Assembly (NCBI GenBank): GCA_037380725.1
Contig: JARRRL010000126.1
Span: 1-12,507 of the forward strand
Source: JARRRL01 sp037380725
GTDB lineage: Bacteria > Pseudomonadota > Gammaproteobacteria > Pseudomonadales > JANQJO01
DNA length: 12,507 bases
Reading direction: 5' to 3'
In this document: in pieces, positions 1-6,980 of the stretch
How positions within the stretch are numbered: the first letter of the stretch is position 1
How the letters are laid out: each line of letters starts with the position of its first letter
Program-made: the position numbers and the translations under genes
The notes under the pieces: model-generated
Told to the model about the DNA's origin: nothing
What the model saw: only the letters and a program-made list of their open reading frames with translations
Databases searched by the model: none

Positions 1-1
1 G

Positions 2-229
2 CGTATCTTGAGATTTGAAATGTGGACGAATGGACTTTTTCACCCTACGGCTTTGACTTGGCTGCAAGGTCAAAAAACCGAGCTTCGAGATCAAGGTTAC
101 TCAGTCCATTGGAAGGATGGACTGGCTGACAAAAATTACTGCAATAAAGTCAAAGATAAATCGATACAGAATATACTGAGGGAGCACTACTTCAATCACC
201 CTTTGACGAAACTTACATCTGAAAAGTAG
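2..229 (+). CDS. C-terminal fragment of an unrecognised protein
   Basis: The reading frame is open from the left edge of the window and ends at TAG 227-229, so only the last 75 residues are seen and the true start lies outside. A TTG at 8 has no convincing ribosome binding site and is probably internal. The visible part is hydrophilic, has several aromatic residues (motifs MWTNG, LTWLQGQ, YSVHWKDG, REHYFNHP) and a single Cys, and shows no membrane segment. I do not recognise the family. It sits in AT-rich accessory DNA, upstream of a small acidic protein and a recombinase wreck. A large mobile-element or polymorphic-toxin protein ending here is possible, but that is inference from context only. 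Confidence 0.5.
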   Translation, partial: RILRFEMWTNGLFHPTALTWLQGQKTELRDQGYSVHWKDGLADKNYCNKVKDKSIQNILREHYFNHPLTKLTSEK

Positions 230-231
230 CT

Positions 232-260
232 TTCCGCTATTTAAATTCTAATTATATAAA
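232..260 (+). promoter_or_regulatory. candidate sigma-70 promoter
   Basis: A TTCCGC box (232-237, weak -35) and a TATAAA box (255-260, good -10) are separated by 17 bases in AT-rich DNA. They lie just after the first gene's stop and upstream of the small frames at 308 and 434. The -35 matches consensus at only three positions, and AT-rich sequence gives such matches by chance. Confidence 0.25.
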
Positions 261-307
261 GATTTTAACTCGATTTACACTGATTGAAATTAAGAACCAA
301 AGAAACC

Positions 308-388
308 ATGAAAAACACTCCATATATTTCCTATTTAGACGGCAACTACGACCGTTTTGTAGTGCTAACTGAAGTTGGTCACTTTTGA
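308..388 (+). CDS. possible 26-residue small protein
   Basis: ATG 308 opens a 26-codon frame (beginning MKNTPYISYLDG, ending LTEVGHF) that stops at TGA 386-388. Only a weak purine tract (AAAGAAACC) precedes it. The composition is protein-like, with aromatic residues and acidic Asp/Glu. It lies between the partial gene at the left edge and the acidic 106-residue protein. It could be a true micro-protein, the decayed start of a longer gene, or chance. Confidence 0.2.
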   Translation: MKNTPYISYLDGNYDRFVVLTEVGHF

Positions 389-433
389 TTATCAAATCCG
401 CTTCTAGCCGTTGTGAGCCAGAAACATTAATGA

Positions 434-754
434 ATGCCTGGTAAAGAAATATTTTCGCTTACTATTATCTACAAAGAAAAGGATGAGAAAGTGCAAAATA
501 TTCCAGAACTCACAATCTCGCCGCTATGTCAAATTATTAAAAGAGATAGCAACACCCTAGAAATATACATTTATCAGGATGATGAAAAAAAGTGGACATT
601 GGAAACGGTAGACGTGTACGGAAATTCATATTTGTTTGATCATCATTTTAGCACTGACAATGAGGCTTTAGAAGAACTGTTAAAGATCATAAAATCAGAA
701 GGAATTGAAGAATTTATAGGTGAGGAGGATAAATCACTCAGAACCATCAATTAA
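434..754 (+). CDS. small acidic hypothetical protein
   Basis: This 106-residue protein begins at ATG 434; an ATG four bases earlier (430) hits a stop after four codons. No strong ribosome binding site is visible, which lowers confidence in the start. It has 23 Asp/Glu against 12 Lys/Arg, one Cys, no signal peptide and no membrane span. The middle (roughly residues 40-70) alternates hydrophobic and polar residues as in beta strands. The end (about 74-95, with EALEELLKIIKSEGIEEF) looks like an amphipathic helix. Family not recognised. Small size, strong acidity and position after the truncated upstream gene would fit an immunity or antitoxin-like role, but nothing in the sequence proves it. Base composition is clearly AT-richer than the chromosome beyond the tRNA. 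Confidence 0.6.
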   Translation: MPGKEIFSLTIIYKEKDEKVQNIPELTISPLCQIIKRDSNTLEIYIYQDDEKKWTLETVDVYGNSYLFDHHFSTDNEALEELLKIIKSEGIEEFIGEEDKSLRTIN

Positions 755-910
755 TAAGAATATAGACCTTACGCGGCGTCCGCTTATGGCCGCATGGAGT
801 TGATTTTTTACAAAAAAGGAAGCTATTGTTCTGAGCAAAAAAATATCAAAGAAAATATATCGCTATCAGAGGTATAGCACACTTTCTCTTGATGCTCTGT
901 GCCAGGATAA
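755..910 (+). other. degenerate spacer before recombinase remnant
   Basis: No frame longer than a few tens of codons is convincing here. A short GCGGC (773-777) / GCCGC (789-793) inverted repeat follows the acidic gene, but the nearest T-run (804-809) is about ten bases downstream, so terminator function is doubtful. The right part (about 870-910) may be further decayed recombinase sequence, too eroded to call. Confidence 0.3.
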
Positions 911-1543
<633 letters not shown>

Positions 1544-1552
1544 GGAGCGTGG

Positions 1553-1581
1553 ATTCTGAGCGAACATAGCAAGAATGTCAA
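1553..1581 (-). promoter_or_regulatory. sigma-70 promoter of tRNA-Leu
   Basis: On the minus strand a perfect TTGACA (1576-1581) is followed after exactly 17 bases by CAGAAT (1553-1558), four of six matches to the -10 consensus. Transcription would begin about ten bases before the mature tRNA 5' end at 1536, which is sensible spacing for a tRNA promoter. Confidence 0.7.
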
Positions 1582-1614
1582 TACAGAAAAACCATACAGA
1601 GAAATGCTAGACAC

Positions 1615-1634
1615 AAAAGCCGTCAGGGCACGGC
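1615..1634 (-). terminator. intrinsic terminator after the DUF2845 gene
   Basis: On the minus strand GCCGT (1630-1634) pairs with ACGGC (1619-1623) around a six-base loop and is followed at once by TTTT (1615-1618). It lies 36 bases past the stop of the DUF2845 gene and just before the tRNA promoter, so it would separate the two units. The stem is short, so efficiency may be modest. Confidence 0.5.
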
Positions 1635-1670
1635 AGGAATGGGCATGGCAGGCATAAAGATCTAGACACC

Positions 1671-2273
1671 TTATAAACCTTTCTCACCGGTTTTAACGCT
1701 AATGAGTAAACCATTTCGAAACGTTAAGATCCGTAAAAATCGAGTGGGACCCAGATTATACGTCCACTCATCAACCGAGACAGTAACCTGTTCTCGACCA
1801 TTGCCAATAGGCTGAGTGATCGACTCAATGCGTTGTTCCTTTAGATCCGGATCACCGCACTTGGCTTGAATTTCCGCACTGGCAGTACCTAAAGGAAATC
1901 GAATGAGCTGACAACGTTGAGATCCACGTGTCTCGTGAAAACCACGACCATTTTGGTCAACCGAAACGACCGTACCACCGTCAAAGGTCACGAAGCTAAT
2001 AAAGCGATGGGGACCTCGATTATAGGCCCATCGTTCATGAAAGCGGGTTAGGCTGTGCTCCCAATCGGTATCGGGATTGCGCCTCAGTTCCGTTGACCAG
2101 TGATCAATCCAACTGGGTTCCCCGCACTTTTTGCGCACGGCAATTTTGCTGTCTCCCGCCGTAATTAAGCTGGTGCCACAACGCAGCGCAAATGAATTTT
2201 GACTGATTAATACCCCTGTCAAAAGTATAAAAGGGAATACAATCGGGTGAATGTTATTCCGCATGCTTTTCAC
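1671..2273 (-). CDS. DUF2845-family exported protein
   Basis: A 200-residue protein with an N-terminal signal peptide (hydrophobic core about residues 10-29, likely cleavage after NSFA), hence periplasmic or secreted. The mature part holds two copies of a DUF2845-like unit. The first is Cys32 to about 106, with CGEPS and WAYNRGPHRFISFVTFDGG. The second is Cys121 to about 194, with CGDPD and WTYNLGPTRFLRILTFRNG. Each unit has two cysteines (32/50 and 121/139), suggesting one disulphide per unit. Start: GTG at 2273 has AGGA seven bases upstream and gives MKSMRNN; an internal ATG at 2264 is the alternative. The molecular function of DUF2845 proteins is not known to me. The gene stands alone, with a terminator-like hairpin downstream. 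Confidence 0.85.
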   Translation of the reverse strand: MKSMRNNIHPIVFPFILLTGVLISQNSFALRCGTSLITAGDSKIAVRKKCGEPSWIDHWSTELRRNPDTDWEHSLTRFHERWAYNRGPHRFISFVTFDGGTVVSVDQNGRGFHETRGSQRCQLIRFPLGTASAEIQAKCGDPDLKEQRIESITQPIGNGREQVTVSVDEWTYNLGPTRFLRILTFRNGLLISVKTGEKGL

Positions 2274-2580
2274 GCTTCTTTCCTACCCTACCTATCACTC
2301 ACTTTACTAACGGTATGTTCGCTTTGACACCATATTACCATGTGATGTTGGGTACAAAATGCCTCAGAATTCCCAATTTGCGATAACCGGGCCACGCAGA
2401 TGACAGGGTGTTTAAATTGAACGTCAAGCTAGTTGAATTGAACTTTAAGGCAGTTGAATTGAATGACAAGGTGTTGAATTCAGGGAACAAGTGGTGCATC
2501 CTGCTGAGCGATGGATCTGCCTCAAGGTCCTATCTGAACGCCCACTCAACGTCCTACCTCCACCTATTTAAGGAGCACTC
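2274..2580. other. divergent intergenic region
   Basis: About 307 bases between two divergent genes, which should contain promoters for both. No pair of boxes close to the sigma-70 consensus at normal spacing was found for either side. The region holds a 20-22 bp tandem repeat (listed separately) and otherwise nothing recognisable. A clear AAGGAG site precedes the dehydrogenase start at 2581. Confidence 0.5.
2410..2480 (+). repeat. GTTGAATTGAA tandem repeat, about 21 bp period
   Basis: GTTGAATTGAA begins at 2432 and 2453. A diverged copy (GTTTAAATTGAA) begins at 2410 and a truncated copy (GTTGAATTC) at 2473. The spacings are 22, 21 and 20 bases, close to two DNA helical turns, so the copies face the same side of the helix. 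They lie 100-170 bases upstream of the short-chain dehydrogenase. Confidence 0.7.
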
Positions 2581-3246
2581 ATGACACACACATCCGTCAT
2601 AACCGGCGCAAACCGAGGCATCGGTTTGGCTTTAGCCACATTGTGTCAGCAACGCGGCGAACAGGTCATTACCGTATGTCGTCATGCATCCGATACGCTG
2701 AAGACGCTGGGCGTACACATCATCGATGGCATTGATCTCAGCGATCCGCACGCCAGTCAAACCCTGCGCGAAGCGCTGGCAGGCCAACACATCGACACAC
2801 TCATCAATAACGCCGGAATTTTAGAAAATGAAACGCTTGGACAACTCAAGGTCGACAGCATAATGGCGCAATTTCAGATTAACGCGCTGGCTCCCTTATT
2901 GATCACCGAAGCCCTCTTACCGAATTTGCAGGCCGGAGCCAAAATAGCGTTCATCACCAGCCGAATGGGATCAATGGGCGATAACACCAGCGGAGGTCGC
3001 TACGGTTACCGCATGTCAAAAGCCGCGTTAAACGCCGCCGCTGTTTCCCTAGCGCGCGATTTAACCCCCAAACAGATCGCTGTGGCGATTCTCCACCCTG
3101 GCTTCGTCGCCACTGATATGGTTGGCGGGCGTGGCGACCTCTTGCCCGAACAAGCCGCCGCCCAGCTACTGGCGCGCCTTGACGCGCTGAGCTTGGAACA
3201 AACAGGTCAGTTTTTACACAGTAACGGCTCAACACTGCCGTGGTAA
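2581..3246 (+). CDS. short-chain dehydrogenase/reductase (SDR)
   Basis: A 221-residue cytoplasmic NAD(P)-dependent oxidoreductase of the classical short-chain dehydrogenase fold. Visible motifs are the cofactor glycine motif TGANRGIG (residues 8-15), NNAG (76-79), the Asn near 101, catalytic Ser127, and Tyr143-x-x-x-Lys147 (YRMSK). HPGFVATDM (172-180) follows in the usual place. Length and layout fit the small sniffer/CsgA-like SDR subgroup, whose natural substrates are mostly unknown. Arg14 in the glycine motif suggests NADPH preference, which is inference. The start is set by AAGGAG seven bases before ATG 2581. It stands alone, divergent from the DUF2845 gene and convergent with the coiled-coil gene, so context does not reveal a pathway. 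Confidence 0.92.
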   Translation: MTHTSVITGANRGIGLALATLCQQRGEQVITVCRHASDTLKTLGVHIIDGIDLSDPHASQTLREALAGQHIDTLINNAGILENETLGQLKVDSIMAQFQINALAPLLITEALLPNLQAGAKIAFITSRMGSMGDNTSGGRYGYRMSKAALNAAAVSLARDLTPKQIAVAILHPGFVATDMVGGRGDLLPEQAAAQLLARLDALSLEQTGQFLHSNGSTLPW

Positions 3247-3259
3247 TTCAGTAACATGA

Positions 3260-3287
3260 ATCGGTAACAGTAGATCGGTAACAGTAG
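3260..3287 (+). repeat. 14-bp direct repeat, two copies
   Basis: ATCGGTAACAGTAG occurs twice head-to-tail (3260-3273 and 3274-3287) in the 60-base spacer between two convergent genes. A partial copy of the core (GTAACA) precedes at 3251. No terminator hairpin is evident here. Confidence 0.85.
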
Positions 3288-3306
3288 AATAGAAAAGTAC
3301 CATACC

Positions 3307-4182
3307 CTACAAACCCGACTGCTGAGCACCTCCCCCCTTCAACACCCGAATTTCTTCGGTCAATTGATCGATCGACCGATTAATTTGAGCGCGGCTTTGG
3401 TTAAGTTGCTCGATCAAAGCCGCTGCCTCTTTCGAACTGGCGCTCATCTCATCCACTTTTACGCGCACCGTTTCCAATATCACAGGTACATCGCTCAAAC
3501 GCAGGTCTTGCTTGGCAATCGTAGAACGAAGCTGCTCGATACTTTTGGTATGCTGCTTCAAGGTGGCTTCATCTTTGCTCAAGGAGCTAATTTGCTTCTT
3601 CAAACTGCCAATGGATGTATTCTGCTTTGCAGCGCTCGTTTTCACCGCTTTCAATTGTTCTTCCAATTTTTCGATGTGAGGCTTATTAGTCTGATGCGCC
3701 ACCACCCACAATTTACGAATTTCCGAGTCCAGAAATTTCAAACGATCATCAACCGTCTTGCCCCATTTTCCACGCTGATCCGCCGCCGCATCCAGAGCAA
3801 GCCGTATATCCTCATACTGACCTTCCGTCAGAAGACTCATGGTATCTAAAGCATGTTGAACCCGCACCAATTGCGCTCGCAGAGAAGTTACTTCCATATA
3901 CCCCGCGACTCCGACACCCAAGACCAACAGTAAGGCTAACATCGCCAACACCGCACCCATCTTTCCCTCACGGCGTCTGCTGACTCGATGGGGCGCTGCT
4001 TTTCCAGCACGCGCCGCACGAGCTGATGACGTATTCTCATCCATTACGGCTTTCATACTGAGATCAAAATCGGGTTCACGTCGACGCACACTGCCATCAT
4101 TCCCCGCCGGAGCGGCACCAACGCGTCCTGAAGACGACCCTGACACGGGTTTTCTGTTTGAATCTGTCACACCACTTACCAT
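3307..4182 (-). CDS. membrane-anchored coiled-coil protein
   Basis: A 291-residue protein in three parts. Residues 1-74 are a basic, low-complexity, presumably cytoplasmic tail (Ser/Gly/Arg/Ala-rich, with RRRE and SRRREGK). Residues about 76-95 are a single membrane span (MGAVLAMLALLLVLGVGVAG). Residues about 97-285 are a long heptad-rich coiled coil, probably periplasmic, with few aromatic residues. The protein ends in a short Gly/Gln tail. This topology resembles tethering or scaffold proteins of the envelope, but I recognise no named family. The ATG at 4182 is the first in frame, and its ribosome binding site is weak; GTG four codons later is possible. It follows the periplasmic DUF4412-like gene on the same strand after 106 bases, so the two may be one transcription unit. 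Confidence 0.8.
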   Translation of the reverse strand: MVSGVTDSNRKPVSGSSSGRVGAAPAGNDGSVRRREPDFDLSMKAVMDENTSSARAARAGKAAPHRVSRRREGKMGAVLAMLALLLVLGVGVAGYMEVTSLRAQLVRVQHALDTMSLLTEGQYEDIRLALDAAADQRGKWGKTVDDRLKFLDSEIRKLWVVAHQTNKPHIEKLEEQLKAVKTSAAKQNTSIGSLKKQISSLSKDEATLKQHTKSIEQLRSTIAKQDLRLSDVPVILETVRVKVDEMSASSKEAAALIEQLNQSRAQINRSIDQLTEEIRVLKGGGAQQSGL

Positions 4183-4201
4183 CGGTTATTTATCATTAAT
4201 T

Positions 4202-4250
4202 CACATCAAACGACTAGTCACATCAAATGACAGACACATCAAACGACAGA
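4202..4250 (+). repeat. CACATCAAACGAC direct repeat, three copies
   Basis: Copies at 4202-4214, 4219-4231 (one mismatch, AATGAC) and 4235-4247, with periods of 17 and 16 bases. They lie in the 106-base gap between the two minus-strand envelope genes, just upstream of the coiled-coil gene's start. Confidence 0.85.
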
Positions 4251-4288
4251 CAGCAGATTGACCAGACCTCAGAATGGTCAACACCGCA

Positions 4289-5134
4289 TCACGGTGCTTC
4301 CGGCGTCAACGCAACTCGTCGGTAATTTTTAGGCACCACAAACAACGCAGCATCCAAGGAATCAGTGGCAACAGACGCCATTTCATAAACCGTCTCCACT
4401 TTTCCTTCATCATAACGTTTCACTTGCACCGGCACACGATTCAATAAAGGATTCCACAAAGCCAATTGATCGACCAATACTTCACCGCCGGGCAATTGTT
4501 CCGCAACTTGACGGACGTATTCGTAAAACGATTTGGCTGCTTGCAAGTCCGCCTTGGATAAGCCTAGCGCCTCCGGTTGCACCACACAAATATCACGCAC
4601 TTTTTCCTGCAACATTAATTGCTCAATTAATTCACAGTGCCGACCACGCACTTTAAGCGTTTGCCCCGTATTTCGTAAAGTGGCGACACCTGGACCCGGT
4701 AAAGCAGAAGTGGGTGCCATCTTGCCGACCGCTTGCCCGATAAGAGCCTGCATTTTTTCTCGTTGCTCAGGCGGTAAATCCGCCAACACTTTATTTTGTA
4801 ACGCATCCAAGGTAGAGCGCAATTGTGCCACAGTTTTTTGATCGACTACACGATACACTTTTTTCGCGTCATCAATTTGAGTAATGGTTTTAGCGTTCCG
4901 GTCAAATACCACATAACCGCTGATGTCTTCGAGCTTCCCTAAGCGAATCCGATCGCCTTTCACCCACATTTCGAGCTCTTGGGTAACCCGGTTATCAACC
5001 ATACGTTGCATTTTCAACGTCGCATCCGCCATAAGCCAAGGCGACCAAGCGGCCAACAAGAACGCCATGGCAACGAAATAAATACGAACCATCTGTCGCC
5101 TCACCATTCCAAAGTTTGACCAACTATTCACCAC
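4289..5134 (-). CDS. periplasmic DUF4412-like protein
   Basis: A 281-residue exported protein. Residues 11-36 have a basic start (VRRQMVR) and hydrophobic core, with likely cleavage after LMA. The mature N-terminal part (about 40-100) reads as repeated beta strands with MWVKGDRIRLG, YVVFDRNAKTITQIDD and KVYRVVD. This resembles DUF4412 and LolA-like folds, in which such strands form an open barrel. The middle is helical. Cys167 and Cys183 could form a disulphide. The C-terminal part (VQVKRYDEGKVETVYEM, then ALFVVPKNYRRV) fits the closing strands of such proteins. Start: AGGAGG lies seven bases before GTG 5134, better placed than for the internal ATG at 5107. An ATG at 5139 stops after four codons. 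Function unknown; binding of a hydrophobic ligand is only a fold-based guess. Confidence 0.8.
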   Translation of the reverse strand: MVNSWSNFGMVRRQMVRIYFVAMAFLLAAWSPWLMADATLKMQRMVDNRVTQELEMWVKGDRIRLGKLEDISGYVVFDRNAKTITQIDDAKKVYRVVDQKTVAQLRSTLDALQNKVLADLPPEQREKMQALIGQAVGKMAPTSALPGPGVATLRNTGQTLKVRGRHCELIEQLMLQEKVRDICVVQPEALGLSKADLQAAKSFYEYVRQVAEQLPGGEVLVDQLALWNPLLNRVPVQVKRYDEGKVETVYEMASVATDSLDAALFVVPKNYRRVALTPEAP

Positions 5135-5360
5135 TCATTTCCCTCCTCGATATCGCGATTATGTTAATTTGTTCCACTCAGCACACCACCCACGTAACAC
5201 GCCAACACGTCAAGCCTCGGTGTGTGACAAAGCGTATAGAAAAAAGTGCACCAAACATGACGGTATTTACGCCGCACTGCCGTCGTTCTCCGTTTCTGAA
5301 TCGAATCCTCCTCCATCTAAATTTGGAAGCTTGGAGTGTTGGTCGGAATACGGGAGAACC

Positions 5361-5410
5361 AGCCCAATAGTTAGCTGTATTGACGGGCTCTAGGTCTGCC
5401 GGGCCAACTA
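5361..5410 (+). promoter_or_regulatory. overlapping inverted repeats, possible leader structure
   Basis: AGCCC-AATA (5361-5369) can pair with TATT-gac-GGGCT (5378-5389) as a nine-base stem with a three-base bulge. Alternatively TAGTTAGC (5368-5375) can pair with GCCAACTA (5403-5410) with one mismatch. The two pairings exclude each other. The element lies about 140 bases before the thiolase start, and whether it is transcribed is unknown. Confidence 0.25.
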
Positions 5411-5472
5411 TACCCTCCTTACCCTCAGTATGCGATTAAGATTTGGTGTATTAGGCGGAAAGCAAGCGTTAC

Positions 5473-5493
5473 GATATCAATCACACTGATATC
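5473..5493 (+). promoter_or_regulatory. palindromic operator candidate
   Basis: GATATCA (5473-5479) and TGATATC (5487-5493) form a perfect seven-base inverted repeat around a seven-base spacer. Half-site centres are 14 bases apart, as for a dimeric regulator. It lies 57 bases before the thiolase start. It does not match the PsrA or LiuR site patterns I can recall, so the regulator is unknown. Confidence 0.45.
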
Positions 5494-5495
5494 CA

Positions 5496-5542
5496 TCACA
5501 CACCATTTCACACACCATTATTGATACGGACTTGATACGGAG
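5496..5542 (+). repeat. two adjacent short direct repeats at the thiolase ribosome site
   Basis: TCACACACCATT is repeated exactly (5496-5507, 5508-5519). It is followed after one base by TTGATACGGAC (5521-5531) and TTGATACGGAG (5532-5542). The last unit's GGAG (5539-5542) is the ribosome binding site, eight bases before ATG 5551, so the duplication has copied sequence right up to the translation signal. Confidence 0.85.
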
Positions 5543-5550
5543 TTGTTGCC

Positions 5551-6768
5551 ATGACCTCTCAACACCTAAGCCCCGACGATCTGGCTGCTGACGACATCGT
5601 CGTCCTCAGCATCGCACGTACCCCTTTAGGCGGATTTCAAGGCGACCTTCAGGCAGCCACCGCCCCCGAACTGGGCGCTGCCGCCATTCACGCTGCCCAA
5701 ACGCGCGCGGGATTGAATGCGGACCAAATCGACGAAGTCATCATGGGTTGCGTGTTGCAAGCCGGTTTAGGACAAGGTCCTGCTCGTCAAGCCGCTCTGC
5801 AAGCGGGTCTGGCGATGCACACCCACTGCGCCACGGTCAACAAACTGTGTGGCTCAGGCATGAAGGCCGTCATGCTCGCCTATGACGCGCTCAAAGCCGG
5901 TTCCTGCCGCATCGCGATTGCCGGTGGAATGGAAAGCATGTCCAACGCACCTTACCTTTCCACCTCAGCCCGTCACGGTATCCGCATGGGACACGATGCC
6001 TTAAAAGATCATATGTTCCTCGATGGCCTGGAAGATGCGCAGACTGGTCGCCTCATGGGCAGTTTCGCACAGGACACCGCAGACGAGGCCAAACTCACAC
6101 GTGAAGAGATGGACGCGTTTGCCATCAGCAGTTTAACACGAGCACAAACTGCCATCGAAAATGGTTGGTTTACCCCCGAAATCACCCCCATTACGCTAAA
6201 AACGCGCCGCGGCGAACACACCGTTGCAATCGATGAACAACCCGGTAAAGCCCGTTTCGAAAAAATTCCAACCTTAAAGCCCGTTTTCGCCAAAACAGGC
6301 ACCATCACCGCCGCCAACAGCAGCTCCATCTCCGATGGAGCCGCCGCGCTTGTGTTAACAAGTGCCCGTCACGCCCAGTTTCTGCATCGAACACCGCTGG
6401 CCGTGCTGCGTGCGCACGCCTCCCATTCTCAAGCGCCACACGCCTTCACCACGGCACCCATCGGCGCCATTGAGCGTGTGCTGCATCAAACGGGTTGGAC
6501 TACTTCAGACGTTGATCTGTATGAAATTAACGAAGCCTTTGCGATGGTAGCCATGTTACCGATTCAGCGCTTACATCTCGATCCGGAGACCGTCAACGTA
6601 TTTGGTGGTGCGTGCGCACTCGGCCACCCCATTGGCGCCACCGGCGCACGCCTTATTGTTACGTTAATAAACGCATTACAACAAAAAAACACTACCCGCG
6701 GGCTCGCCGCACTGTGCATCGGCGGCGGCGAAGCCACGGCCATAACACTGGAAAGGTTAATCACCTAA
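5551..6768 (+). CDS. thiolase (acetyl-CoA C-acyltransferase)
   Basis: A 405-residue cytoplasmic thiolase that condenses or cleaves 3-oxoacyl-CoA with CoA. All family signatures are present: nucleophilic Cys100 in NKLCGSGMKAVM, GGMESMSNAPY, the NEAF motif, His359 in GHPIGATGAR, and the second catalytic Cys389 in CIGGGEATA. Length is normal for the degradative and biosynthetic homotetramers (about 390-400). The start is ATG 5551 with GGAG eight bases upstream. Position at the head of a branched-chain amino acid cluster suggests a role in the last steps of isoleucine breakdown (2-methylacetoacetyl-CoA to propionyl-CoA plus acetyl-CoA) or in acetoacetyl-CoA turnover after leucine. Substrate cannot be fixed from sequence. 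It is followed by a 212-base gap with hairpins, so it may be transcribed separately from the downstream genes. Confidence 0.95.
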   Translation: MTSQHLSPDDLAADDIVVLSIARTPLGGFQGDLQAATAPELGAAAIHAAQTRAGLNADQIDEVIMGCVLQAGLGQGPARQAALQAGLAMHTHCATVNKLCGSGMKAVMLAYDALKAGSCRIAIAGGMESMSNAPYLSTSARHGIRMGHDALKDHMFLDGLEDAQTGRLMGSFAQDTADEAKLTREEMDAFAISSLTRAQTAIENGWFTPEITPITLKTRRGEHTVAIDEQPGKARFEKIPTLKPVFAKTGTITAANSSSISDGAAALVLTSARHAQFLHRTPLAVLRAHASHSQAPHAFTTAPIGAIERVLHQTGWTTSDVDLYEINEAFAMVAMLPIQRLHLDPETVNVFGGACALGHPIGATGARLIVTLINALQQKNTTRGLAALCIGGGEATAITLERLIT

Positions 6769-6826
6769 TGCTTCGCCCATCAATGCCTATCGTGACCGAT
6801 CTTGCGCCCCCGTACACGCGCAAATC

Positions 6827-6855
6827 TTTTCAATTCGGATCGAACGGCATAGAAT
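6827..6855 (+). promoter_or_regulatory. candidate sigma-70 promoter before leucine dehydrogenase
   Basis: TTTTCA (6827-6832, four of six to the -35 consensus) and TAGAAT (6850-6855, five of six to the -10) are spaced by exactly 17 bases, just after the thiolase gene. A transcript from here would begin near 6862 and pass through both hairpins at 6883-6922 before reaching leucine dehydrogenase at 6981. Confidence 0.4.
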
Positions 6856-6882
6856 GATTCAAGAGGGCTACCCCCCTCACCC

Positions 6883-6922
6883 GCTCCACCGTTTGGAGCA
6901 CCCCATCAGCATGATGGGTTTT
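6883..6922 (+). terminator. two tandem hairpins with T-tract, terminator or attenuator
   Basis: Hairpin 1: GCTCCA (6883-6888) pairs with TGGAGC (6894-6899) around a five-base loop. Hairpin 2: CCCATCA (6902-6908) pairs with TGATGGG (6912-6918) around GCA and is followed by TTTT (6919-6922). Both stems are perfect. The second has the form of an intrinsic terminator, 133 bases after the thiolase stop and 58 before the leucine dehydrogenase start. Confidence 0.5.
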
Positions 6923-6949
6923 GACAGTAACACAGATGGCGCTTACCCG
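6921..6949 (+). promoter_or_regulatory. consensus -35 box with poor -10
   Basis: A perfect TTGACA (6921-6926) overlaps the T-tract of hairpin 2. At 17 bases the -10 would be TACCCG (6944-6949), only two of six. Such a promoter would be weak without an activator. Its transcript would begin about 25 bases before the leucine dehydrogenase start. Confidence 0.25.
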
Positions 6950-6980
6950 GTTCCATCGGTGTGACTTCTGGAGGTACGCC

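Larger units (their letters stand above)
5135..5550. other. divergent regulatory region before the catabolic cluster
   Basis: About 416 bases between the periplasmic gene (minus) and the thiolase (plus), without a convincing gene. The short plus-strand frames inside have no ribosome binding sites and unlikely compositions. From left to right it holds a possible -10 for the minus gene (CATAAT on the minus strand, 5158-5163), an imperfect inverted repeat at 5361-5410, a near-operator palindrome at 5473-5493, and two short direct repeats up to the start codon. I could not find a good sigma-70 promoter for the thiolase, so transcription may depend on an activator or another sigma factor. Confidence 0.5.

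Noticed and set aside
773..809. Terminator after the acidic small protein
   Set aside because: The GCGGC/GCCGC stem is short and the T-run is about ten bases away, so an intrinsic terminator is not supported.
2954..3235. Minus-strand frame inside the short-chain dehydrogenase
   Set aside because: It is a shadow of a gene with a complete set of SDR catalytic motifs on the other strand.
5116..5393. Plus-strand small frames upstream of the thiolase
   Set aside because: There is no ribosome site, they overlap the start of the minus-strand periplasmic gene, and their composition is not protein-like.
6854..6964. 36-codon frame (starting MIQEGYPPHPLH) as a leader peptide
   Set aside because: It lacks a ribosome site, its ATG overlaps the candidate -10 box, and it is not rich in Leu, Ile or Val codons as an attenuator leader should be.
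6921..6980. TTG start giving leucine dehydrogenase 20 extra residues
   Set aside because: No ribosome site precedes it and the added residues are unlike the family; GGAGGT before ATG 6981 decides the start.
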